Positions 26,152 to 33,361 of a DNA stretch of 64,000 nucleotides are shown piece by piece; the stretch's first letter is position 1, and each line of letters opens with the position of its first letter. Location: contig NZ_CP091881.1 of NCBI RefSeq assembly GCF_022163125.1, forward strand, positions 5,456,001 to 5,520,000. Reading direction: 5' to 3'. The notes below the pieces were generated by a model. The model did no database searches. It saw only the letters and a list, made by a program, of their open reading frames with translations, and was not told where the DNA came from. A program made the translations under genes and the position numbers. Source of the stretch: Paenibacillus sp. HWE-109. Lineage in GTDB: Bacteria; Bacillota; Bacilli; Paenibacillales; NBRC-103111.

Positions 26152-26421
26152 TTAGCGGTGGCAGTTATGGCAGTTATGACAGTTGTGACAGTTTTGACAG
26201 TTATGACAGTTCGAGCATCGGAAGCAACTGGTGCAATTGGAACAGTTAAAACAATTCGTGCAGTTAAAGCAATTGGTACACGTAAAGCAATTGGTACAGT
26301 TCGTGCAAAAGAAGACGCATAACCTAGCATCTTGCTGGCTTTGTACGTTCCAAGGTGTCACCTCACTTGCTGTGAACTCGGAAACCGTCAAATTCTGAAG
26401 ATCATTTTGGAATTCATTCAT
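26152..26421 (-). CDS. Heterocycloanthracin/sonorensin-type TOMM precursor peptide
   Basis: An 89-residue precursor with GGAGG before the ATG. The leader is residues 1-33 (MNEFQNDLQNLTVSEFTAS, then EVTPWNVQSQQDAR). After LCVFF, the core is 17 uninterrupted Cys-X-X triplets running to the C-terminus: CTN CTN CFT CTN CFN CTN CFN, CSN CTS CFR CSN, CHN CQN CHN CHN CHN CHR. That makes 18 cysteines in the peptide, and Asn fills the third slot in most triplets. In this family cysteines are converted to thiazole or thiazoline rings; Ser/Thr at the second position could also react. The mature product is expected to be an antimicrobial linear azol(in)e peptide. It is encoded just upstream of its three maturation genes, with an intervening hairpin. 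No protease or exporter gene is adjacent. Confidence 0.95.
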   Translation of the reverse strand: MNEFQNDLQNLTVSEFTASEVTPWNVQSQQDARLCVFFCTNCTNCFTCTNCFNCTNCFNCSNCTSCFRCSNCHNCQNCHNCHNCHNCHR

Positions 26422-26572
26422 TTACGAAAACCTCCGTTTAATAGATAGTTGTGTCGGCATCATACTCTTTGTGAATTCAGCCAATTATTCGACTACTCCA
26501 TGACAACATATGAACTCAGCTCCGCACTTGTTACTGATTAAAATGCCTATTTCATTGTGAATTTTCAGGACA

Positions 26573-26614
26573 AAAAGGAGCCTAGCCAAGTTCAATTCGG
26601 CTGAGCTCCTTTTG
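26573..26614 (-). terminator. Rho-independent terminator after the amine oxidase gene
   Basis: AAAAGGAGC-TAGCC pairs with GGCT-GAGCTCCTTTT around an 11-base loop, with A and T runs on the flanks. It isolates the amine oxidase transcript from the TOMM precursor promoter, which must lie in 26422-26572. Confidence 0.8.
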
Positions 26615-26632
26615 CTTTTCGTTTTTGTTGAT

Positions 26633-28003
26633 TTAACTTAGTCTACTTGAAATAATTTGATTTACAGCTCGTAACGCAGAAGAGATCGCACCTTCAATCC
26701 AACCGGGAAAAAGACTCGTACTATCGCCAGCAAAGTAAATCCTACCTTGTTCGGCAGACAGTGTTGGGAGCATTCGATTCATCTGTTTCGGCTTATACCA
26801 AGCATATGCACCTCGGGAGTAAGGATTATGATCCCAAGAAAAGACCGTCCCACCTTCATAATAATGCGACAGTTCAGGAAGCACCTGTTTGATTTCTGAT
26901 ACAGCTGAATGAAAATTACCAGCTTTAGATAGTTCTCGCGCCGATTCACCGGAGGAGTACGAACAAATTAGCCCCCTCCTTGATGTCGTTTGAGTGAATG
27001 TAGCATCAAGCAACCATCCAATTTTCAGATCCGTATTTACTGTAGTAAAGGAACTTAAGTTGTTCCAGAATCTAGTTCGGCTTTGTATGACGGTACGCGT
27101 AACGGAAGTGGAAAGTTGGTTTTGAATGACATCATTTTTTTCTTTGCTAAGTGGCGGGGAAAAATGAATTGTACGCAGGACTGTAGAGGGAATGGCCACA
27201 ATGACCCGATCACAGCAGATCGTGAACACTTCGCCAGAATTTGTATATTGGATCGTTACCCCTTTATTACTATGTTCAATATGCGTCACAGCACATCCAT
27301 AGCTGATATTAGAACCAATTGTAAGGGCAAGCTTTTTCGGCAATTGATCCATTCCACCTGCTATAGTTTGTGTATTTCTTCCGGAACTGGCCATTTTTAA
27401 GTCAAGCAGTCGCTGTAACGCAGATACTTTGCGAATACCATCACCTAACATCTGCATATATCCGATTTCAAACAACTTAATCGCACCCGAAGAAGCTCCT
27501 TGGCTTTTAAGATATTCTTCCATTGTCATAGAATCTAGCAGTACCGCTTGTTTTGTGGGCCAGCCCGGCAAAGAAGGATCTCCCGTCGCGTTAAGCCCCG
27601 GCTTAAGGTACTTTTCCAGCATTCCCGCATATCCTAAAGTCCTTTCCTCAGCTGTAAGTGAAACAGGCCACCAGGCAGGTTCAGCCGGAGAATCTATGAT
27701 TAATCTCCCGTTGATATATGACAAACTTCCATTTGGGGCTGGTAAATTTATTAATTGGACTCCGGCTTGCTGGGCATAATGCAATGTGAGAAAATGATGC
27801 GCTCCAATGAACGCAGCCCCCATTTCGCAAAATAATCCGTCAGCAAATTGATCCCGCATTGTGTATATGCGACCACCCGGTTGACTATTTGCCTCTAATA
27901 AACGCACGTTATATCCTTGTTTCATAAGCTCCAAAGTGCATACCAAACCCGCCATCCCTGCCCCAATAACTACAATTCGCTCAGGAAAACGACCTATTAA
28001 CAT
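26633..28003 (-). CDS. Flavin monoamine oxidase family FAD-dependent oxidoreductase
   Basis: 456 residues from the ATG at 28003, preceded at 11 bases by GGAGG; the TTG six codons earlier overlaps that site. The N-terminal FAD Rossmann motif is clear: IVVIGAGMAGLVCTLELMKQ then LEANSQPGGRIYT. The C-terminal FAD-contact region is FAGDSTSLFPGWIEGAISSA. RVIVAIPSTVLRTIHFSPPL is the typical amine-oxidase substrate-domain strand. Family members oxidise L-amino acids, polyamines or monoamines to imines with H2O2. No signal peptide. The gene is a separate transcription unit upstream of the TOMM locus, with its own terminator. A role in TOMM tailoring cannot be excluded but nothing shows it. Confidence 0.92.
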   Translation of the reverse strand: MLIGRFPERIVVIGAGMAGLVCTLELMKQGYNVRLLEANSQPGGRIYTMRDQFADGLFCEMGAAFIGAHHFLTLHYAQQAGVQLINLPAPNGSLSYINGRLIIDSPAEPAWWPVSLTAEERTLGYAGMLEKYLKPGLNATGDPSLPGWPTKQAVLLDSMTMEEYLKSQGASSGAIKLFEIGYMQMLGDGIRKVSALQRLLDLKMASSGRNTQTIAGGMDQLPKKLALTIGSNISYGCAVTHIEHSNKGVTIQYTNSGEVFTICCDRVIVAIPSTVLRTIHFSPPLSKEKNDVIQNQLSTSVTRTVIQSRTRFWNNLSSFTTVNTDLKIGWLLDATFTQTTSRRGLICSYSSGESARELSKAGNFHSAVSEIKQVLPELSHYYEGGTVFSWDHNPYSRGAYAWYKPKQMNRMLPTLSAEQGRIYFAGDSTSLFPGWIEGAISSALRAVNQIISSRLS

Positions 28004-28177
28004 AAAATCCGATTCCTCCAAATATTACTTTTATATACATCATGTGTGCTTATAATCCTTTACTTTCTAGATACTTTGTATTATTCTATGCTGTCCGTTA
28101 CCTCAATAAAACAATAGAGGAGCTGCCTGAAGCAAGCTCCCCCACTAAGCTGTCGCAACATTGCAGTGTTACCTCAA

Positions 28178-28218
28178 AAACAAACAAGCAAGACGCTGCA
28201 GCGCTTGCTTGTTTGTTT
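28178..28218 (-). terminator. Strong 15-bp stem terminator
   Basis: AAACAAACAAGCAAG (28178-28192) and CTTGCTTGTTTGTTT (28204-28218) are perfect inverses, with an inner CGCTGCAGCG palindrome. It lies just past the stop of the minus-strand YjcZ gene and can also act on the plus strand. Confidence 0.8.
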
Positions 28219-28235
28219 CTTTGAAACTATCTCTA

Positions 28236-28328
28236 TCATATTGCAAATGTCATAGTAATAATAACCAATAAGATAAATAGAACCAATACTGCTGCTGAAC
28301 TAGTACCAATCCCTGCTGCATATCCCAT
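28236..28328 (-). CDS. YjcZ/SscA-type small sporulation protein
   Basis: A 30-residue peptide: head MGYAAGIGTSSAA followed by one hydrophobic helix (VLVLFILLVIITMTFAI). It is very similar to the copies at 20300-20398 and 28685-28795. AAGGAGTGACTAAT precedes the ATG on the minus strand. A perfect terminator follows. Confidence 0.88.
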   Translation of the reverse strand: MGYAAGIGTSSAAVLVLFILLVIITMTFAI

Positions 28329-28366
28329 ATTAGTCACTCCTTAAATTTGAAATTCATTCTTTTTTT

Positions 28367-28639
28367 TCAAAAGAAAAACGGGCTCCTTTGAAAGAAAAAG
28401 GGGGACTCCTCAATGGCCAACAAATCAAAAAGAACAAGTGGAGTAAAAGGGTTGAAGAATGGACTGAATGGTGTAAATGCACTTGTACTCAGGGGTTTGG
28501 CATTTGAACGAAGATAGATTTTGTCATGGGTGCTCTTATGCAAAATGCCTTCTAAGACTTGCCCTTGTTGTGTCATCACGTAAACATGTTTACCCGTGAG
28601 GGATTTTAGCCGATTTTTGTCAATGGACAATTTTATCAC
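28367..28639 (-). CDS. Small Sm-like hypothetical protein, probable spore coat component
   Basis: 90 residues; the start has AAGGGGTGATAAA before it. Residues 10-45 (LKSLTGKHVYVMTQQGQVLE, GILHKSTHDKIYLRSN) have the strand pattern of an Sm/KOW-like beta-barrel (G-x-x-V-x-V-x-x-x-x-G-x-x-x-x-G-x-L). The rest is a low-complexity Phe/Pro tail (PFSPFFNPFTPL ... SPFFFQRSPFFF). It lies between two YjcZ-type genes on the same strand, which suggests production during sporulation and a coat or coat-assembly role. The family was not recognised with certainty. Confidence 0.65.
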   Translation of the reverse strand: MIKLSIDKNRLKSLTGKHVYVMTQQGQVLEGILHKSTHDKIYLRSNAKPLSTSAFTPFSPFFNPFTPLVLFDLLAIEESPFFFQRSPFFF

Positions 28640-28684
28640 CCCTTAGTGTTGCATTCTCTTACAAAACTTGAGATGTGATATCAA

Positions 28685-28795
28685 TTACCATACAAACGCA
28701 CTAGTAATGATAACCAAAAGGATAAAAAGAACCAAGACAATAGCCGTACTTGTACCCACACCACCGCTATAACAGCCTCCTGCAGTATAACCCAT
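28685..28795 (-). CDS. YjcZ/SscA-type small sporulation protein
   Basis: A 36-residue peptide with a Gly/Cys/Ser/Tyr-rich head (MGYTAGGCYSGGVGTSTA) and a hydrophobic helix (IVLVLFILLVIITSAFVW). AAGGGAGCTAATCAGA precedes the ATG on the minus strand. It is the first of three small spore-type genes in a row, though each seems to have its own ribosome site and spacing (about 50 bp). Confidence 0.88.
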   Translation of the reverse strand: MGYTAGGCYSGGVGTSTAIVLVLFILLVIITSAFVW

Positions 28796-28995
28796 TCTGA
28801 TTAGCTCCCTTCTTTATCAGATAGTCTATTGTATTTTAATGGCATTAAAATGTATTGGACAAATGTAGGTTATCAAAAGCCTGTTTTGAGATTGGGATCA
28901 AACAGTACTAATAATCACCTAGTAGGAGGCTGTTCCTTTGAAAAATTTCTATCGTCTGCTTGTTTGAACATCGGTTTTGGTTACATTTGAATGCC

Positions 28996-29041
28996 AAAAA
29001 TCCTCCAACTCCACGATTACTCTGGAGCTGAAGGATTTCTC
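28996..29041. terminator. Terminator downstream of the glycosyltransferase gene
   Basis: AAATCCTCCAACTCCA pairs imperfectly with TGGAGCTGAAGGATTT around a short loop, with A-rich left and T-rich right flanks. It lies just past the stop of the minus-strand glycosyltransferase and may act in both directions. The rest of 28796-28995 shows no gene. Confidence 0.65.
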
Positions 29042-29081
29042 TTTTTTATGTATGCAGCTGAGCCCTGAACTTTAGCTTTGC

Positions 29082-30227
29082 CTAACCGATCTGAGCCATA
29101 TATACGCCCTCTAACTCGGTTGCAGCCTCTTTAATATCATATCCGGCTTGTTGGACCGCTCGAATCCTGATCTCTTCTGAAGCCCTGTCACTGCGAATCG
29201 CTTTCAATAACCACTGGGCCCATATGGCTGCGTCTTGCTCCAAACTCAAGAAAGCGAAAAAACCGGCCTTCAGATTAGCCTCATCTGGCAAAGCATCCGA
29301 AACCACACAAGGAACACCTGCCGCTTGCGCTTCAATTAATATCATCGGCAGACCATCTTCAAAAGAGGGCAGCGCGAGCACATCAATCTCCTGAAGGAGC
29401 TCGGCAATATCTTCCCGTATGCCAAGTAAATGAACGCGGTTCTGAATTCCCTTTTGCTCAAGAATCGCCTCAATTTGCGGACGCAAAGCCCCATCACCAA
29501 TCAGAATCAGCCGCGCATTCGGGAGCCGGTACAGCAGTTCTTCAAAAACTTCGATCAGATATCGGTGATTCTTCACAGCACTAAAACGCCCAATATGGCC
29601 AACAATCGGCTCATCCAGCGGAATCTTCAGCTGCTCACGAAGCGAGACACACGTTGTTATTCGGTTGGTATAGAGACTAAGATCAATGCCATTGCGCAGC
29701 ATTTTACCTCGTTTATCGTTCATCCATTGGAATCCAAATAGTGCTTGGCTAGCCGTCTGCGAGCTTCCAACCCAACTTGTAGCCAGACGTCGAATCATAT
29801 TCTTCTTAAACCAACGGGACATCTTATTTTGTGAAATCGAAAAAGTAGCTTCCCTTAAGCTATGACTATGTGCAATGCGAATGGGAATGCCAAGAAATCT
29901 GGCGATCAATAAAGTAAATCCACTTGCATCCATATTATGACTATGTATCGCTTGAAAAGGTCCTTCTTGTTGAATAATCGCTTTCAAATCAAACAAATAT
30001 CCGAACCGGCCTGCGTGATAGGGTTTCCCAAGATGAAAAATCCGTCCGCCCAAAGCGCGTATTTCTTCGTCATAATCGGAAGGATTCTGCGTATGGACCA
30101 CAAAATCGAATTGAACCTTGGATCGGTCCATATTCCGATATACCTTCATAATAAAGCTTTGTGCACTATCCTGATTCATATGACTAATTTGATGCAATAT
30201 CCTTAATGGGCGACTGCTCAAAGCCAT
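29082..30227 (-). CDS. Glycosyltransferase family 4 (EpsF/capsule-type)
   Basis: 381 residues from the ATG at 30227, which has AGGGGGA before it; 24 upstream codons are open but hydrophobic and lack a start signal. It is a GT-B fold enzyme: acceptor half RILHQISHMNQDSAQSFIMK, YDEEIRALGGRIFHLGKPYH, IHSHNMDASGFTLLIARFLG; donor half GHIGRFSAVKNHRYLIEVFE, ARLILIGDGALRPQIEAIL, and the EX7E region LALPSFEDGLPMILIEAQAA. It probably transfers a nucleotide-sugar-derived residue in exopolysaccharide synthesis at the membrane. It stands alone, bounded by terminators, upstream of spore-type genes. The sugar is unknown. Confidence 0.92.
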   Translation of the reverse strand: MALSSRPLRILHQISHMNQDSAQSFIMKVYRNMDRSKVQFDFVVHTQNPSDYDEEIRALGGRIFHLGKPYHAGRFGYLFDLKAIIQQEGPFQAIHSHNMDASGFTLLIARFLGIPIRIAHSHSLREATFSISQNKMSRWFKKNMIRRLATSWVGSSQTASQALFGFQWMNDKRGKMLRNGIDLSLYTNRITTCVSLREQLKIPLDEPIVGHIGRFSAVKNHRYLIEVFEELLYRLPNARLILIGDGALRPQIEAILEQKGIQNRVHLLGIREDIAELLQEIDVLALPSFEDGLPMILIEAQAAGVPCVVSDALPDEANLKAGFFAFLSLEQDAAIWAQWLLKAIRSDRASEEIRIRAVQQAGYDIKEAATELEGVYMAQIG

Positions 30228-30435
30228 TCCCCCTACTTGAGTTATGAATATGAACCAACAACATGTTAAAAACAATCCCCAGATATATATATAAATCAAT
30301 AAATACTGGATATTTTTTTACTTAATATAGGTAAAATAGGGGGGATAAGTTAACAAAATGTCATAGAATGTAAACGCTATCTATTTAAAATTGTAGCATG
30401 AATTTCTTGCAATTCCTATACTTAGATTAAGATTA

Positions 30436-30468
30436 GATAAATATTTGATAAATATTTGATAAATATTT
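30436..30468. repeat. Three tandem 11-bp AT repeats
   Basis: GATAAATATTT is repeated three times without interruption in the gene-free stretch 30228-30668, upstream of the glycosyltransferase. An 11-bp period places copies on one DNA face, so a protein-binding or curved-DNA role is possible. The stretch also holds the terminator at 30509-30546 and nothing else I can identify. Confidence 0.7.
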
Positions 30469-30508
30469 GTACACTTTCCACCTCATTTTAGGCAGCAAAT
30501 AGAAGAAT

Positions 30509-30546
30509 ACCGAGAAATTTTCTGCATCAGCAGATTTTCTCGGTTT
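30509..30546. terminator. Terminator after the small membrane-protein pair
   Basis: ACCGAGAAA and TTTCTCGGT enclose an inner TCTGC/GCAGA stem and are followed by TTTCT on the plus strand. On the minus strand it lies about 125 bp after the stop at 30669. Confidence 0.7.
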
Positions 30547-30668
30547 CTATGTGTCTCCATGCTATTATCTAGATGCCAGGATAACTCGGAGGATATGGCG
30601 GCTAGTAATGTGCGAGTGCCTATTTGGTGAATGGTTTGCGGAAAATGAGCTTGTTTCAAGTCTTCTTG

Positions 30669-31016
30669 CTACTTTTTTCCTTTCCAAACATCACTGAGAC
30701 CTGCCCAAAAGACTAAAATCGTGGTGACCACAATAAAGCGAAAATCCCAGGCATTCGGAAAATCATTCACCTGAGTTCCAGATGCGCGGAGCACTAGCAC
30801 GAACAGGAGAAGGACCAAATCAAAAAACATGCAGTAGGCCATGCGAGCTGATAGTTTGTATAGAGGAAGTTTGTCCAACATTTTGCCGAATCCTAGAATG
30901 TCTGACCATCTCGAAGTTTCTTTGGATTTATTCTGGGGGGATCTGTCCTCGGGCCGATCATTGATCGGCTTTTGTTCGCCTTGCATCCTTTTGGCCAACT
31001 CCTTGCAACGAATCAT
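30669..31016 (-). CDS. Small membrane protein, unknown
   Basis: 115 residues: a charged N-terminal part (about 1-50, many Lys/Glu/Arg) and two hydrophobic segments (YCMFFDLVLLLFVLVL and FRFIVVTTILVFWAGL). No family was recognised. Its start overlaps the end of the preceding membrane-protein gene by 59 bp in another frame, so the two are co-transcribed; a later internal start is possible, but the first ATG gives the only start close to a purine run. It lies between PrkA and a glycosyltransferase. Confidence 0.55.
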   Translation of the reverse strand: MIRCKELAKRMQGEQKPINDRPEDRSPQNKSKETSRWSDILGFGKMLDKLPLYKLSARMAYCMFFDLVLLLFVLVLRASGTQVNDFPNAWDFRFIVVTTILVFWAGLSDVWKGKK

Positions 31017-31179
31017 GGGCGTCCAGCCACATCAGAATGGCTGCAACGAAGCTTAAACCTGCTACGAATATTCCCCCCATATTGGACAGCAGCTTCATCT
31101 CCCATGTCATGATTAAAGCTAGAAAACTCACTAGAAATGCGAGGAATGAAGCTGTTTTTTTCATCGAGTTTCCTATCAT
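30958..31179 (-). CDS. Small membrane protein, unknown
   Basis: 73 residues, with AAGGAGGTGG upstream of the ATG. Two hydrophobic helices (TASFLAFLVSFLALIMTW and IFVAGLSFVAAILMWLDA) are followed by a short polar tail. No recognised family. It overlaps the next gene (30669-31016) and starts about 130 bp after the PrkA stop on the same strand, so it could be read through from PrkA. Confidence 0.65.
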   Translation of the reverse strand: MIGNSMKKTASFLAFLVSFLALIMTWEMKLLSNMGGIFVAGLSFVAAILMWLDAHDSLQGVGQKDARRTKADQ

Positions 31180-31310
31180 AGTCTACTCCACCTCCTTATT
31201 CGCTGATGGTATAGGATATGAGAGATTGATAGATTTGGTGCAGACGAAGTATTGCTCATTTCATGCAAAAGAGGACTTAAGAGGCGTCCCTCTTAAGTCC
31301 CTTAACGCCA

Positions 31311-33206
31311 TTATCTATTCAGCAAGCTGCCCACATAACGCAGTAATTCATTCGCACATACCGGGCAATAACCGTGCTCATCGATCAATTGCTTTGTTAC
31401 ATCATTAATTTTCTTCAACTGCTTTTCATCCGGTGTTTTGGAGGAGGTTGTAATTTTCACAATATCCTTCAAGTCCGCGAAAAGCTTCTTCTCAATGGCT
31501 TCGCGCAGTCGTTCGTGGCTGCTGTAGTCAAACTTCCGCCCCTTGCGGGAATACGAAGATATCCGGATCAGAATTTCTTCGCGGAATGCTTTCTTCGCAT
31601 TTTCAGAAATGCCAATTTGTTCTTCGATTGAACGCATCAGTCGCTCATCCGGATCCATTTCCTCACCAGTCAGCGGGTCTTTGATTTTCCCCCAATTACA
31701 GTAAGCTTCGATATTATCGAGGTAGTTGTCAAAAATCGTTCTGGCTGATTCCTCGAAGGAATAGACGAAGGCTTTCTGCACTTCTTTCTTCGCAATATCA
31801 TCATACTCTTTGCGCGCTACCGAAATGAAGTTCAGGTAACGTTCCCGCTCATCTTTGGTAATCGACGGATGCTGGTCTAAGCCATCTTTGAGCGCCCGCA
31901 GAACATCTAATGCGTTAATGCACTGAAGATCTTGCCGAATCAAAGCACTCGAAATCCGGTTAATGACATAACGCGGATCAATGCCGCTCATGCCTTCTTC
32001 CTGGAACTCATTTTGCATTTCTTTCAGATCGGCCTCTTTGTAGCCTTCGACGATCTCTCCGTCGTACATCCGCATTTTTTTGACCAAATCCATGCCTTGT
32101 TTCTTCGTTTCTTTCAATCGCGTAAGGATGGAGAAAATCGCTGCATCCCTTAACGCATGAGGAGCGATGTGAATGTGCGACATATCGCTTTGACTGATCA
32201 GCTTGGCATAGATTTTCTCTTCATCTGTGACCCTTAAATTATAAGGAATCGGCATGACGATCATCCGTGACTGCAGCGCCTCATTTTTCTTATTCGAAAT
32301 AAATGACTTATATTCCGTTTCATTGGTATGGGCAATGATCAGTTCATCGGCGCTAATCAATGCGAACCTGCCTGCTTTAAAATTGCCCTCCTGGGTGAGC
32401 GACAGCAAGTTCCAGAGGAACTTTTCATCGCATTTCAACATTTCCTGAAACTCCATGATGCCCCTGTTAGCTTTATTCAGTTCGCCGTCGAAACGATAGG
32501 CACGCGGATCCGATTCAGACCCGAACTCAGTGATGGTAGAGAAATCAATGCTGCCTGTCAGATCAGCGATATCTTGCGATTTAGGATCAGAAGGACTGAA
32601 TGTTCCAATCCCGACACGGCCTTCTTCTGAGATAAAGACACGTTCGACCAAGACGTCTTCAATGCAGCCGTTATACTCTGTTTTCAAACGCATCTGGCAG
32701 GACGGGCATAAGCTTCCCTCAATTTTCACCCCAAGCTCACGTTCGATTTCGGGACGAAGCTCCAGTGGAATGAGATGCAACGGTTCCTCGTGCATCGGAC
32801 AGCCCTTAATCGCATAGACAGCCCCTAAGTCTGTTTTGGCAAATTGCTCTAGCCCCCGCTTCAACATGGTCACAATGGTTGATTTACCACCGCTTACAGG
32901 ACCCATTAACAGCAATATACGCTTACGAACATCCAATCGACGGGCTGCGGAATGGAAATATTCTTCTACGAGCTTCTCAATCGCACGATCCAGACCGAAA
33001 ATTTCTTGGTTGAAAAAGCTGTAGGATTTGTGCCCGGACTGGTCATTGATACCTTGCGATGCAATCATATCATAGACTCTGGAATGCGCGGTTCTGGCGA
33101 GCCCAGGATTTGTGCGAAGCAATTCTATGTACTCCGCGAACGTACCGGTCCAGCTCAATGAATCCTTCTCCGTACGATGCTCCGAAATTCTTTTGAATAT
33201 GTCCAT
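31311..33206 (-). CDS. prkA: PrkA-type serine protein kinase / AAA+ protein
   Basis: 631 residues, the normal length of PrkA, with AAAGGAGGTACCC before the ATG. Residues about 60-400 are the PrkA AAA domain: MGPVSGGKSTIVTMLKRGL (Walker A near 103), MHEEPLHLIPLELRPEIERE, ANRGIMEFQEMLKCDEKFLW and TLTQEGNFKAG-type SLTQEGNFKAGRFALISADE. The C-terminal part (about 410-631) is the PrkA helical/kinase domain. In Bacillus subtilis PrkA is needed for efficient sporulation and has been reported both as a kinase and as a Lon-like ATP-dependent protease. The frequent partners YhbH and SpoVR are not seen in this window. It is monocistronic or leads into two small membrane genes. Confidence 0.96.
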   Translation of the reverse strand: MDIFKRISEHRTEKDSLSWTGTFAEYIELLRTNPGLARTAHSRVYDMIASQGINDQSGHKSYSFFNQEIFGLDRAIEKLVEEYFHSAARRLDVRKRILLLMGPVSGGKSTIVTMLKRGLEQFAKTDLGAVYAIKGCPMHEEPLHLIPLELRPEIERELGVKIEGSLCPSCQMRLKTEYNGCIEDVLVERVFISEEGRVGIGTFSPSDPKSQDIADLTGSIDFSTITEFGSESDPRAYRFDGELNKANRGIMEFQEMLKCDEKFLWNLLSLTQEGNFKAGRFALISADELIIAHTNETEYKSFISNKKNEALQSRMIVMPIPYNLRVTDEEKIYAKLISQSDMSHIHIAPHALRDAAIFSILTRLKETKKQGMDLVKKMRMYDGEIVEGYKEADLKEMQNEFQEEGMSGIDPRYVINRISSALIRQDLQCINALDVLRALKDGLDQHPSITKDERERYLNFISVARKEYDDIAKKEVQKAFVYSFEESARTIFDNYLDNIEAYCNWGKIKDPLTGEEMDPDERLMRSIEEQIGISENAKKAFREEILIRISSYSRKGRKFDYSSHERLREAIEKKLFADLKDIVKITTSSKTPDEKQLKKINDVTKQLIDEHGYCPVCANELLRYVGSLLNR

Positions 33207-33361
33207 GGGTACCTCCTTTCACTGCTGCCTTTAAAATATAGGTCAGCTCGTGATGGTGAATTGTGTACTACAATCCTATGCACTCAAAGAACATAACTTG
33301 CCCGAAATTTTCAAGAGAATTGGATTTGGAAATAAACGGAAAGGATCGCAAGGATGTTCCC

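Noticed and set aside
26076..26330. Ala/Thr/Val-rich frame overlapping the precursor gene on the same strand
   Set aside because: It is an out-of-frame shadow of the Cys codon repeat and runs through the hairpin.
26152..26330. CRISPR-like short tandem repeats
   Set aside because: The 9-bp periodicity is the codon pattern of the Cys-X-X core, without spacers.
28042..28224. 60-residue plus-strand ORF
   Set aside because: It consists largely of a terminator hairpin and has no family or ribosome site.
30228..30299. 24-residue hydrophobic N-terminal extension of the glycosyltransferase
   Set aside because: Looks like a membrane segment, but no start signal precedes it, whereas GGGGGA precedes the internal ATG.
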